This document shows, piece after piece, positions 17,181 to 26,223 of a stretch of DNA of 64,000 bases (its first letter is position 1; every line of letters begins with the position of its first letter). Below the pieces are notes generated by a model. That model was given only the letters and a program-made list of their open reading frames with translations. It was not told where the DNA came from and searched no databases. The DNA is from Haladaptatus sp. R4 (GTDB lineage Archaea; Halobacteriota; Halobacteria; Halobacteriales; Haladaptataceae), in assembly GCF_001625445.1 (NCBI RefSeq), contig NZ_LWHG01000028.1, positions 248,001 through 312,000 on the forward strand, written 5' to 3'. A program made the translations under genes and the position numbers.

Positions 17181-17436
17181 CAGAAATATCTCCAGTCTGA
17201 GCGCAGTTTTCCGGAAAATCACCCGACGGCATAAAGGGAACTTACCCAAAATTTTTGTGAGCACTAAAAATAGCTGGAGAATAGTATTCATTATGGTTTT
17301 CCATATATTATTACTGGTAGAGGACAAGTTTAAACTTATTTTAAATATAATTTGGATTTTCATAAATGTAACGATTCTTTCCACCTCATGTCAGCTGATG
17401 CTAGTGATTAAATAGTAGAATGAGATATAAAATCCT

Positions 17437-18024
17437 ATGGTCAATGAGTATCTCGCAAAAACCCTTAAACGTCTTTTCGATGAGTGCCAATCCGCCCAGA
17501 ACCGAGGCGATACTCACAATGTAGGAACGATATTAGTAAAGGAATTCAATGAGCTTTTGGAACAATATCAACAAGAATATCCAGAAAACACTGTGATTCA
17601 ATCAATCTCGGTCGTTGAGATGTCTGGAAGGCATAGTAGTATTCATCCTCAAGATGTGCAACAAGTGAAACAAAACTGCCTAAAAATAGCCGACGTTTTG
17701 AGTATGGACACCAACGATTTTCGAGAGCCTGCCAATTCAGACAGCTTTGCCACGATTCATCTACAGCAAAATCAACAAGTTGAGCAATCTGTTGGTATTG
17801 AGAATATCATTGAGATGGTTGATATGCAACCCATGATGGATGATGAGAAGGAAGAGTTGCGAGACCTAGTTGAACAATATCAAGACGAAATGGAAGAGGA
17901 CAATCCGGATGCCTCTCGATTGCAGGAATTATATGAAAGGGCCAAAGGATACAGTGAGCAAATCGCCCTGCAGCTTGGAGCTTATGCACTAAAACGTGGA
18001 ATAGATATTATCCTGCCTCCTTGA
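17437..18024 (+). CDS. Orphan helical protein of the element
   Basis: A 195-residue acidic protein without membrane segments, rich in Gln and Glu, probably all-helical. An N-terminal helical region (MVNEYLAKTLKRLFDEC) is followed by a middle segment with QQNQQVEQ. A C-terminal pair of helices (EEKEELRDLVEQYQDEMEE, SRLQELYERAKGYSEQIAL) looks like a hairpin. No family recognised. The opening ATG at 17437 fits, and the region before it is non-coding. It could be a regulator or a scaffold; nothing supports a specific role. Confidence 0.6.
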   Translation: MVNEYLAKTLKRLFDECQSAQNRGDTHNVGTILVKEFNELLEQYQQEYPENTVIQSISVVEMSGRHSSIHPQDVQQVKQNCLKIADVLSMDTNDFREPANSDSFATIHLQQNQQVEQSVGIENIIEMVDMQPMMDDEKEELRDLVEQYQDEMEEDNPDASRLQELYERAKGYSEQIALQLGAYALKRGIDIILPP

Positions 18025-18473
18025 ACTGACTTAGTTTGGCTACTTTTTGTTAGCTTAAACACACGGAGACCACAACGGGCCACTAATACGACGTTGCCAC
18101 GAGATTAATTACAGCTCTAATTTAATTTCCCACATCAATACGTAGGTCTTGGTTTCTTTTTGAAATTATAACCAGTAGATGGCACACTAATATTAGTTTC
18201 TCCCCGATATTTATCTAAAATGATAAAGAATACTCCGGTGCTTAGCACCATATCTCTCGCCGGGAGAAAATAACTCTTGGTAATGTTCTATCCAGTCATT
18301 TCTCGACATTATGATTCAAAAGGAATATGCTGTCTAAACTGGTGGATATTAAATTACATCTGATGTAGTGTCCTCTGGTTGCTGGAGACTGCCACCGCCA
18401 CCTTCCCCAATGAGATGAAAGAGGAAGGAACCTTTTGGGGTATTACATACCTTTTGGAGGTAGGTGATAGCAG

Positions 18474-18560
18474 AGAGCTGTAGCTGTATAGCTGTAGCTG
18501 TGTTGCTGTGCTGTTCGCTGTGGCGTTACTGTAGCTGTGCTGTGATACTGCTGCTCTCTG
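18474..18560 (+). repeat. AGCTGT-rich low-complexity tract
   Basis: About a dozen degenerate copies of (A/T)GCTGT in roughly 90 bases, for example GAGCTGTAGCTGTATAGCTG. Spacing is irregular, so it is a low-complexity tract, not a CRISPR. Confidence 0.65.
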
Positions 18561-19085
18561 TGTTCAATAACCAATACTGTATCATGCCACTTGGTTATGT
18601 AATGGCTGTTATACTCTGTTGAGTGTGTTCAAAAATCAACAATGTAATGGAACAGCCTCCATAACCTATAATATGGGCTGCTGTAACTCTTTAGTGGTGA
18701 ACACTGGAATGTAGTGTCAGCTATACTGCCTCATTCATCATATAGTCCATTTTAATTAGACGGCTCTGTGCGCTATCCTAAGTGGAATTATATCGTGAGA
18801 TGATGCATACCTCTCACAGTGATACAAATCGCCACAGCACGCAAGCTAGCCACCTTAGAATTGAAACTGGACTGCATCCAGAGCGACAACATCCTCATTT
18901 CGTCAAAATAGCAGTGTGAGTCAGGCAATGCTGTCACTGAAGGATATTAACCAAAATCTGTTTGTGCTTAATAATCCAAAATCACTAGTGGCAGGCATAG
19001 CTTTCCAAAGACAATATTATATAACTAAAGTACATATTTTCACGCGGACTCAACCAGGCCAATGTCGTGCACACTCCGATGATAA

Positions 19086-19200
19086 AATCGCATCCCCGAT
19101 TGATGCATGTTTATGCCATCTTTTTTATAAACGCATTCGACTTTTCAGCATATATAAAAAGGGCCGACTGAGACTGACGATATCACCATTCTACGCGTGG
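19086..19200 (+). repeat. Promoter-like intergenic repeat B, copy 2
   Basis: Shares with copy 3 (20948-21090) the 40-base block at 19161-19200, differing at one base, which begins GGGCCGACTGAGACTGACGA and ends TTCTACGCGTGG. It also shares the CATCCCCGAT and TTTTTTATAA blocks upstream of it. Confidence 0.75.
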
Positions 19201-19388
19201 ATTTCCGGGATTTTAGTGGTTGTAAACACCTCCGTCTCAAAAAATATATGAGCCAAAAATGGCCTGGATTAAAGATTTGATTTTTCTGACATCATGCACA
19301 GGGTGCTGGAGGATAGCAATATCAAAACAGTTGGTAGAGTAAATTCCTGGTAGGAGTGATTGGATGTGTTACTTGATAACGTGCTATT

Positions 19389-20162
19389 TCAATTGATGTT
19401 TCCTAAGATTTCCTCCGTAGCATTGTATATTCGCTCTGCTTGTCCTTCGTGGTCAAGGTCATCGGGATAAGTGATAGTGAGGCGTCCCTGTCGGCTGAGC
19501 TTCCTCACGTTCCCTTCTGCATCCTTTGCACTAACTTTGTCTAGGTTGGATACTTCTGCAAGGGCATCAATTATTGTAGTACCTCGCAAATTATTATCTC
19601 GACCTGACGTGCTGAATTGAACAAGTCTTGTTGGTTCACTTATTCCATCAACTAATTCAATGATTTCTTCGTCGAGACCATCAGTGTCGTTTTCACCAAT
19701 ACCCTTGAGCTTAATTTTCCGAATAAGATGAGTATTATAGTAGAACGACTGCATCCACTCTGGGGGGAATGTCTCTTGTCTCGAACAATTGAGATTGATT
19801 ATATCTGTGTCATGGAGAATGTGGTCAATTGCATCTTCCCCATATACACCTTGCCTTGACTGGAAGGCGTAGTATCCATCATCACGAAGGAGGAACTGCA
19901 TGTCTCGTGCAAAGTAGGCATCTCCCACCTGGACAATGTCTTCCCCATCTTCGCCTTCAGTGAACTGCTGCCTCTCCTCTGCCACCTCTTTCGTAAAGTA
20001 GAAATAGAGATAGTCGTCGGTCTTGTGGATGTGTTGGGCATATCGTCTGTTACCCCTACCGCCTTGTATCTCCGCATTCTCAACTTTCTGCTCCATAGCA
20101 TCAAGATTAGGCAGTGATTCGTCGGCTTCAATTTCTCCCATCCGCAACTTTACCTGAACCAT
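19389..20162 (-). CDS. Orphan protein of the element
   Basis: A 257-residue acidic soluble protein, probably alpha/beta, without signal peptide or membrane helix. Features: an early helix (LPNLDAMEQKVENAEIQ), an aromatic strand run (DDYLYFYFTKEVAEE), and a later LTITYPDD. No catalytic motif recognised. Start at 20162 (MVQVKLRMGEIEADE) preceded by GC-poor intergenic sequence; it is divergent from the lipoprotein gene at 20286. Proteins of this layout occur singly on haloarchaeal islands, but I cannot name a family. Confidence 0.6.
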   Translation of the reverse strand: MVQVKLRMGEIEADESLPNLDAMEQKVENAEIQGGRGNRRYAQHIHKTDDYLYFYFTKEVAEERQQFTEGEDGEDIVQVGDAYFARDMQFLLRDDGYYAFQSRQGVYGEDAIDHILHDTDIINLNCSRQETFPPEWMQSFYYNTHLIRKIKLKGIGENDTDGLDEEIIELVDGISEPTRLVQFSTSGRDNNLRGTTIIDALAEVSNLDKVSAKDAEGNVRKLSRQGRLTITYPDDLDHEGQAERIYNATEEILGNIN

Positions 20163-20285
20163 TTCTTCAGTAAGAATAGCATTTCCATGAGTGATAACCT
20201 TTTGGGAAATTCTGAGAAGATTTCATCATGGATGTGAACGATAGAATGAATGTAGTTTTACTTCCAGTAAATACGATACACTGTC

Positions 20286-20780
20286 ATGAATAGGAGAACA
20301 CTCCTCAATTCGATGGCTCTCGGGACGATAACTACTGGACTCGCGGGATGCACTGGGGTTCTTAGCGGAGAGGAGAGCAATGAAGGAAACGGAAAGTGGG
20401 GGCTTCCCTCTTGTGAGAATAGTGAGCGCCCAATAGACGTGCGTGGTGCAACTATCGTTGACTCAAATTATGTTGGCTCACGTGATGCGTACAATACTAA
20501 AGCTCGTGTTGTCGTGGAGGTTCTCGGAGCAAAAGAGCAAGTAGTGCGTGTCAAGAGTCTAACCATATTGGATAAAGACGGTAATGAGGCCGGTAAGGTA
20601 GGTAAAAGCGACAATCTACAACTCAAACCAGGGAGCACGAAAAGTTTTGAGTTTGAATCTCTCATCGGGAAACAGCCTGCCGAAGTTGGGAGTGTAGTTA
20701 TCCAAGCTCTACCTGTTGGTGAATGGGACGCATCTAGTTTATCTGAATGGCAAAGCGTCGAAAACAAGGGTTGCTCATGA
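20286..20780 (+). CDS. Secreted lipoprotein, orphan
   Basis: A 164-residue protein with an export signal (MNRRTLLNSMALGTITTGLAGC). The RR pair and lipobox LAGC at residues 19-22 indicate Tat export and lipid attachment at the outer face of the membrane. The mature part is a beta-sandwich-like domain with strands such as KARVVVEVLGAKEQVVRVKS and the conserved-looking KPGSTKSFEFESL. This pattern is common in haloarchaeal surface lipoproteins of unknown role. The stop is followed within 31 bases by repeat A. Confidence 0.72.
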   Translation: MNRRTLLNSMALGTITTGLAGCTGVLSGEESNEGNGKWGLPSCENSERPIDVRGATIVDSNYVGSRDAYNTKARVVVEVLGAKEQVVRVKSLTILDKDGNEAGKVGKSDNLQLKPGSTKSFEFESLIGKQPAEVGSVVIQALPVGEWDASSLSEWQSVENKGCS

Positions 20781-20810
20781 GCAGAAAATTCCATACAGTG
20801 GCCAATTGAA

Positions 20811-20940
20811 GTCACTATTTCAGTGTGTGTGTGTGTGATGGGAGTCTAACTAGCGTACGGAAACGGTCGGGTGTTTCGCATTCCCATGTCTGTTGGATGG
20901 GGGTGTGATACCTTAAGGTCCTCTTGAACACAGTGCGGCA
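20811..20940 (+). repeat. Intergenic repeat A, copy 1
   Basis: Roughly 130 bases alignable to 24588-24710. Shared landmarks are GTCACTA-TTC, GTCTAACT, CGGT(C/T)GGGTGT, CCATGTCTGTTGG, GGGTGTGAT and TTGAACACAGTGCGGC. It is directly followed by repeat B copy 3, making a composite unit of about 280 bases. Confidence 0.7.
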
Positions 20941-20947
20941 ACGGCAA

Positions 20948-21090
20948 CCACCACCCAACCATCCTCACGTTGTGGTCATACCATCCCCGATGGATACGGG
21001 TTTATGTCAATGTTTTTTATAACGCGCCGAATCGAAATCGCATATAGCTAGGGCCGACTGAGACTGACGATATTACCATTCTACGCGTGG
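20948..21090 (+). repeat. Promoter-like intergenic repeat B, copy 3
   Basis: Contains TTTTTTATAACGCGCC and a second AT-rich box CATATAGCTA, then the 40-base block shared with copy 2. The next gene starts 186 bases downstream at 21276. Confidence 0.75.
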
Positions 21091-21275
21091 AATAAACTCA
21101 TCAATTAGATTATATATTATTTGTCCGTGGGGAAAGGATGTTATTTCGATTTTAAAATTTGGCTGAAAAATAGCTTAGACTTCCGGAAATATAGAATACA
21201 CTATATGACAGATAATATAGACGAACCCACACAAATTTCCACAATGCTTTTTAAATAGATTGTTGATGTTAGTAT

Positions 21276-21653
21276 GTGGCTGAATTTGACCCAACTCTCG
21301 GACAAGAGAATAACAAAGAAGATGTCTCGAAATTGGAGTCCCTTTTGGATTTCGAAGAAACGACTGACCCATACCTCAAACGTATCAAAGACCCCGGAAC
21401 CCCAAAACAGAAAGAGTGCGTCCCAGTGCTCGAAGAACATGCTACCATCGATGAATCTGGCGAAGTTGACGTAACACCAGCACTAACGCACCTACGTGAC
21501 AAACACGGACAATCATACACACAGAAGGGGTATCTCCACCAAATGCTAGGCCAATTCCTCGTTGTTGTGGACGAAAAGCGTGATACTGAGGATATTGCCA
21601 AACGAGTGCTCACGGCATACCAACTCGGCGTTAAAGACGCCGCCCAAACGTAG
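21276..21653 (+). CDS. Orphan protein of the element
   Basis: A 125-residue acidic soluble protein opening at a GTG (VAEFDPTLGQENN). The C-terminal half (HLRDKHGQSYTQKGYLHQML, then KRVLTAYQLGVKDAAQ) is helical and could be a small DNA-binding or adaptor domain, but no motif is recognised. An ATG two bases upstream is out of frame. It is followed by a convergent membrane-anchored gene. Confidence 0.55.
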   Translation: MAEFDPTLGQENNKEDVSKLESLLDFEETTDPYLKRIKDPGTPKQKECVPVLEEHATIDESGEVDVTPALTHLRDKHGQSYTQKGYLHQMLGQFLVVVDEKRDTEDIAKRVLTAYQLGVKDAAQT

Positions 21654-21700
21654 GCGAAGATTTTTCACCCAGCCTTATACCACATGGTGATATCTAAGCG

Positions 21701-22228
21701 TTAAAATGGCTGTTTCTTGATTGCATCAAGTGGTACCTCCTTTATCACATATCGAATATATTCCGGCACCTCTTCCAAACTCTCACGAACATCCTTACTG
21801 TTCACTGATTTAATCCAGATGTCTGATGCCGTTTGGAAATCACCAATTGGCTTTGTACCCTCATGTTTGAGGACAGGTGTTTCACCGTCGAAAAAGTCGC
21901 CTGACTCCATATACTCCCACATCTCTGTGAAAGGCATTTTTTGGGAGTGAATTCGTACAATAGTCCACCCGTTTAACTCTCGATGCCATGGACTCCACAT
22001 CTTTGCTTTCCCTTTCCACCCTTTTGGTGGGATTTGTTGGGTGGAAATAGAGTGCACCTCGAATAGAGCAGCTCCCTCACCAAATTGTCTCCCCACAAAC
22101 TCGTCTCTAAGTGCTGCTCCACGGTCTTGGATAGAATCCTGCTCCCAGAGCCATTTAAAATACCCACCAATGAGGATACCAAGCAGGGGAATAGCTATGG
22201 CAGATAGAATCTGAAACCAGGTAGTCAT
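21701..22228 (-). CDS. Membrane-anchored orphan protein
   Basis: A 175-residue protein with one N-terminal membrane helix (about residues 5-28, ILSAIAIPLLGILIGGYF) and a soluble domain of about 145 residues. That domain is rich in Trp (KGWKGKAKMWSPWHRELNGW). By the positive-inside rule, the KWLWEQDSIQDRG segment after the helix would be cytoplasmic. No family recognised. Its divergent neighbour is also a membrane protein; 114 bases between them must hold both promoters. Confidence 0.6.
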   Translation of the reverse strand: MTTWFQILSAIAIPLLGILIGGYFKWLWEQDSIQDRGAALRDEFVGRQFGEGAALFEVHSISTQQIPPKGWKGKAKMWSPWHRELNGWTIVRIHSQKMPFTEMWEYMESGDFFDGETPVLKHEGTKPIGDFQTASDIWIKSVNSKDVRESLEEVPEYIRYVIKEVPLDAIKKQPF

Positions 22229-22342
22229 TATTGTATCATATTATCTCAAGCATCGTCAAAAAGATATGGTGAGTTGCTGTGTCGCAGTGTGTTTAATCAA
22301 ATCCCACTGAGATTAAGTGGGACAGCCAACAAGCAATGACAA

Positions 22343-22930
22343 ATGTATCATCTTTCACTTCGGAAAATAATTGTTACGTGGATAGTTGTTGCTCTCATTA
22401 GTAGCGGTATTCTCTGGGGAGATTGTAGCTTGTGGGGGAATTGCTCACCTCCGCTTATATTTTCGTTGCTCACCATCGGACTCAGTGTAGTGGGAACGCT
22501 TACACTCGCCATTCCCTCAATAATTCCGAGCTTTGGGACAAACAATTGTCTTGAGAATCCAGAAATGTTTAAGGAGCAAATTGGGACCCCTATTAGTCGT
22601 CTGAGGGATGGGGAAACCATTCGAAAAGGAGACCCATCGTATAAACTAATCGTGAACTTCATCAAACATTATATTGAGTATCACGGAGAACCGTCCACTA
22701 TCTCCAAAGGTCGGCGTGGTGCTGGGACTAATCAAATAGAATTCGATGGAGAAGAGATTCATGTCACAATAGAGGGACTCATACGTAAGATTGACCCGTA
22801 CACAAACTACCTAGATAAGCAACAGGAGAGAAGAGATGCAAAGCAAAAACGGTATTATAGTGTATTGGGCATTGGAATATATCTGCTAGCTATCATTTTT
22901 CAAATTGCTAAAGTCGTCATTCCTTCCTAA
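22343..22930 (+). CDS. Membrane protein, orphan
   Basis: A 195-residue protein with two N-terminal membrane helices (about 9-24 and 37-62), a soluble central domain (about 65-165) and one C-terminal helix (about 172-190). The soluble part includes FIKHYIEYHGEPSTISKGRR and VTIEGLIRKIDPYTNY. No enzymatic motif. The layout of membrane helices around a soluble core resembles toxin or effector membrane proteins, but this is only a shape argument. Confidence 0.6.
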   Translation: MYHLSLRKIIVTWIVVALISSGILWGDCSLWGNCSPPLIFSLLTIGLSVVGTLTLAIPSIIPSFGTNNCLENPEMFKEQIGTPISRLRDGETIRKGDPSYKLIVNFIKHYIEYHGEPSTISKGRRGAGTNQIEFDGEEIHVTIEGLIRKIDPYTNYLDKQQERRDAKQKRYYSVLGIGIYLLAIIFQIAKVVIPS

Positions 22931-22956
22931 TTACTCTCAATTTCCCGTTGCTTAGC

Positions 22957-24180
22957 CTAGGGTCTATCTTCAACAAGAACGATAGGGTTCCCCGTAATGA
23001 GTACGTCATAATCCACGATTTGCTCAAGCAACTGTTCATCACGTAGGTCATTCACATGCACCTGTTTCGATGTTTCGGGATTCAGTTCGATATAGTCACT
23101 AGACACAAAAACAACAGTATCAGATTCATCATAAAACTTGATGTTGACAAAGCAATGGCACGTAGTCATCGAATAGTCATTTGATACCGTTAGTTCTAAC
23201 GGCGTAGCTGGCTTACCCACTCCATCCCAGTCATTTAATATCCAGTCGGTATCTATGTCGTATGTTACATCATCTAACTTTTCCTTATTCCCACAGGATG
23301 TGTCCTGTTCTATAGAGTATTTCACATCATGTATGTTCCTATCGCCGATATTGAGGGGTAATATAATTTGATGCCTCTCCCCAGGCTCCAACATCTTGCA
23401 CGCATATTCATAACTGTCAAACTGTTTCTCAGGAGCTATCGCATCTTCATATAGTGAAATGGTCAAATCAGCAATGTCAATTCGCTGATTTCCCTTGCAT
23501 TTCGCAAATGCAGTAAAAACAACGCCGTTTTCGAAAACATGCAATTCATCGCCAAAGAGATACACATATGGCTCCGAAGAGAACATATCTTTGATTTTTC
23601 TTTTGAGATATTTGGTGACTTGTGGGCGATTTGAGTAGGGATGATGCTCCACAGTCGCGCTGTTGTTTGTCGTTTTGATGTCAATGTAGCCCGTTTTTGG
23701 ACGTTGCCCTTTACAAGCCACGATATATTTGGCGGCGTATGTTCTATTTTTCTCAAACGCTGCCTTCGCAAGGTGGATATGAAACTTATCTTTTCTGGAT
23801 AGGACATTATTTATCGCTATTTCATGCTTTGTTCTGTCGGAGGCCATATATGGGGTCATATTATAACGAATTTCACGATTTGATTCTGGTTCAATCGGTT
23901 CTTCATCCGAATGAAACCTCCAATCTTCTGTAATAAGTGTGACATGCGTATCCTCTGCCTGAGAGTAGCCTTTGTTGATTATTTGTAATCGTGGAACAAC
24001 GTTTATCACATCTCGATATTCTCGTGCCTTATCCCACTCCATCTCCACGACTACTTTAGGTTTGGCAACTCTTTTATATATGCTACCTACTAACGCAATT
24101 AGCCCCGAAAGAGAGACAAACGACGCTATAAAGGATATATTGTTTAGAATTAGCTCTTTTAGAGAGTCGAGCATATCCAA
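22957..24180 (-). CDS. Large membrane-anchored orphan protein
   Basis: A 407-residue protein with one or two N-terminal membrane helices (about 12-37, NNISFIASFVSLSGLIALVG). A long domain rich in beta strands follows, with repeats of immunoglobulin-like appearance (PRLQIINKGYSQAEDTHVTL; TAFAKCKGNQRIDIADL; VNIKFYDESDTVVFVSSDYIEL). It may sit at the cytoplasmic face, since the charged KRVAKPKVVVEMEWDK follows the helix. No recognised family; it is the largest gene of the element apart from the integrase by role. Confidence 0.62.
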   Translation of the reverse strand: MDMLDSLKELILNNISFIASFVSLSGLIALVGSIYKRVAKPKVVVEMEWDKAREYRDVINVVPRLQIINKGYSQAEDTHVTLITEDWRFHSDEEPIEPESNREIRYNMTPYMASDRTKHEIAINNVLSRKDKFHIHLAKAAFEKNRTYAAKYIVACKGQRPKTGYIDIKTTNNSATVEHHPYSNRPQVTKYLKRKIKDMFSSEPYVYLFGDELHVFENGVVFTAFAKCKGNQRIDIADLTISLYEDAIAPEKQFDSYEYACKMLEPGERHQIILPLNIGDRNIHDVKYSIEQDTSCGNKEKLDDVTYDIDTDWILNDWDGVGKPATPLELTVSNDYSMTTCHCFVNIKFYDESDTVVFVSSDYIELNPETSKQVHVNDLRDEQLLEQIVDYDVLITGNPIVLVEDRP

Positions 24181-24213
24181 TTCAATGGTCTCTGGGGAAT
24201 TAAATCCTAGCTA

Positions 24214-24426
24214 TTATATTGAGCAGTAAACAGAATGAGGCCCAAAACCAGCCCACCGGAGCAACTCATCAGTATAATAAGATTCCTCACGTTTTTGGTT
24301 GCCGCAATTGTGCACAGTCGAGAGGATGAATTGACTGTAAAACCCTTTGCCGCAATCATCGCAATGATATGGGTGTTCTAGGCCGAAATCGGAGAGAGAC
24401 GTTTGCTCGCTCGATACAGTAGACAT
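24214..24426 (-). CDS. Zinc-finger mini-protein
   Basis: A 70-residue protein with one zinc-finger-like motif YHCDDCGKGF ... STVHNCG (C-x2-C and H-x-C). Small zinc fingers of this type are frequent on archaeal viruses and plasmids, where some bind DNA. It is upstream of the 22957-24180 gene on the same strand with a 33-base gap, so they may be co-transcribed. Confidence 0.6.
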   Translation of the reverse strand: MSTVSSEQTSLSDFGLEHPYHCDDCGKGFYSQFILSTVHNCGNQKREESYYTDELLRWAGFGPHSVYCSI

Positions 24427-24587
24427 ATGATTAATTACTATTCCTTGCCATAAAAACTTATCGGTGAATTATTCATATAATTTGATGGAGTAACCATCGA
24501 ACTGTAAAGCCATTACAGCTTCCTCGATGTATCGCAATATGAGTGTTAGTTATATCTCCTAAAATCGACAGAGGGGTGGCTTAAAAA

Positions 24588-24710
24588 GTCACTACTTCGG
24601 TGAGTGGTGGGTGTCTAACTCGTGTCTGTGGACGGTTGGGTGTGCCGCATTTCCATGTCTGTTGGGTGAGGGTGTGATGCTCTCTTGGTCTTTTTTTGAA
24701 CACAGTGCGG
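24588..24710 (+). repeat. Intergenic repeat A, copy 2
   Basis: Second copy of the 20811 repeat, about 75% alike by eye, ending in TTTGAACACAGTGCGG. Not followed by repeat B. Confidence 0.65.
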
Positions 24711-26223
24711 CCCAGCAACGGGACATCATCACAGTCCTTGTGTGGTCTGTCGGCCAACTGTCGGGGTTCACTTCATCCGACTGCTCACAGGAGGATGTCG
24801 CGGCATCTAACTTGACCATGGGTGATGCGGTCTCATATCATCGCCTTGGTCTCTCACTGGGTGCCGTTTTGGGTGGCGGAGCACCACCAAGGCGTCTATC
24901 GGGGCGGTGGTCTCGGGGGATGTCCTTGATGTGGTCTGCTGGAGAATAAGCCGCTCTCTGTGTTCACCAAAGACCCCGTGTTTTGGGCTGCTGTCATCCA
25001 CCGCGCGATGGGTTGCTGTCCACCACGGAGCAATGCTCGCTGCCATATCGTCGCTGAGATGCTGCCAACTCCGATATGAGCCATCCAACATACCACAGCG
25101 GTGATGCTGCCATCGAGGGTCTGTGATTCACGCGGTCCTCGTCGTGGAGGATGATGCGTTCATAACGCCGCGGTGGTTGTCGTCACGCGCACGTCCTGAT
25201 GCTGCCAACTGGCGCATGTCTCGTGTGTGCTCTCTCTTCGTTTAGAGAAATGCTGTCATGGTCACTGTCCTGCCTGTCCTTGCTTCTTTATGTTATTTTT
25301 CGAGAGTGTCACCACTTGTACCCGGCCCTAGTTATGCTCACTATAGCGTGCTTTCGCCGCATTCACCCTCGGTGAGACAGGTTCGTTTCTGTGTGCCTCC
25401 CACAGTTGTCCCCTGTCTCGGGAAATCAACTTCAGAATAGTTGTCAGGCCAATGAAAAGGCCCGTTCACCCTTTCGAGTGACCTTGATTCGCTGCATCTT
25501 TCCCCCTCAATTGAGAGGTACTCTCGGAGGAACACCATTCCTCCATCTCCATTCTGCCGTTTATCGACAAGATGGCTTTTCCGTAATAATGCCGGAATGC
25601 TAACTTGCTTTGGCGAAGCACAAAGTTATTTTCGCCAAACCGAAACTTTTTTATAGTTCGGGCACCAAGAAAGAAATGTAACATCCTTTCTTGGGTGTGC
25701 TTTCCAAAGCCACCTTTCTTAGTTCCCGACAGCGACGCGTGTCGATTGCCGGGAGCGAAAAGTTTAATATTATCTTCGTATGAATGCACTTAATAGCTAC
25801 GGGTACTTAAAAGTTTGGGTTTCTGCACAGATATATGGCCAGATATCCGAAATGGGATTTGTGACTATTCATGTTATCATGTGTCATACTAAATGATGTA
25901 GCTATGGCTATGGAGTTGTTATGATTTTATATAAAATTAATAATAGAAAGCCGTATCAGCTACTTCTGGTGATTGCGCATGAACTCATCACGAGCAATTC
26001 TACCCTCTCGGGAGATACGACTTGAGATTTGGCAATTTCCCCCCGGCGCGCTTCGAAAAAATTATCCTCAGTCATATATAGGAAATAAACCCCATGGAGC
26101 AGTAGACACATCGCCGCCCTCTGGCGATTATTAGCGACAACCACCACCTCCTTGATTCTGTCCGAATTTTAGAGAATTACCGATATGGCCTGATTCACCC
26201 GAGAAAACGGCAGAAGCGCTAGG
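24711..26223. other. Gene-free stretch of the element
   Basis: About 1.5 kb in which no reading frame looks coding. The GC content rises near 24.7-25.2 kb and falls after 25.8 kb. A few long frames (for example 25466-25789 minus, 24611-24949 plus) have random composition. It may hold non-coding RNA or decayed genes. Confidence 0.45.

Larger units (their letters stand above)
16279..17436. other. Gene-free stretch with repeats
   Basis: About 1.15 kb without a convincing gene. It holds two copies of a 45-base repeat (16471-16515 and 16831-16875) and one copy of a promoter-like repeat (about 17067-17180). It also contains palindrome-like fragments such as TTCCGGAACTATTTTCCGG at 16914-16932. The long repeats beside an integrase make an origin or regulatory region possible, but nothing proves it. 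Confidence 0.5.
18025..19388. other. Gene-free stretch with low-complexity and repeat B copy 2
   Basis: About 1.36 kb. A 111-codon frame at 18916-19251 runs through repeat B and has no protein-like composition, so I do not call it. Contains the AGCTGT-rich tract (18474-18560) and repeat B copy 2 (19086-19200). Confidence 0.5.

Noticed and set aside
18474-18560. Possible CRISPR-like array
   Set aside because: Units are six bases with irregular spacing and no unique spacers of equal length; no cas gene in the window.
18916-19251. 111-codon plus-strand frame in the element
   Set aside because: It passes through repeat B copy 2, which recurs in non-coding gaps, and its residue pattern is random.
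25466-25789. 107-codon minus-strand frame in the element
   Set aside because: Starts plausibly but has no hydrophobic or acidic pattern, no motif, and overlaps an equally open frame on the other strand.
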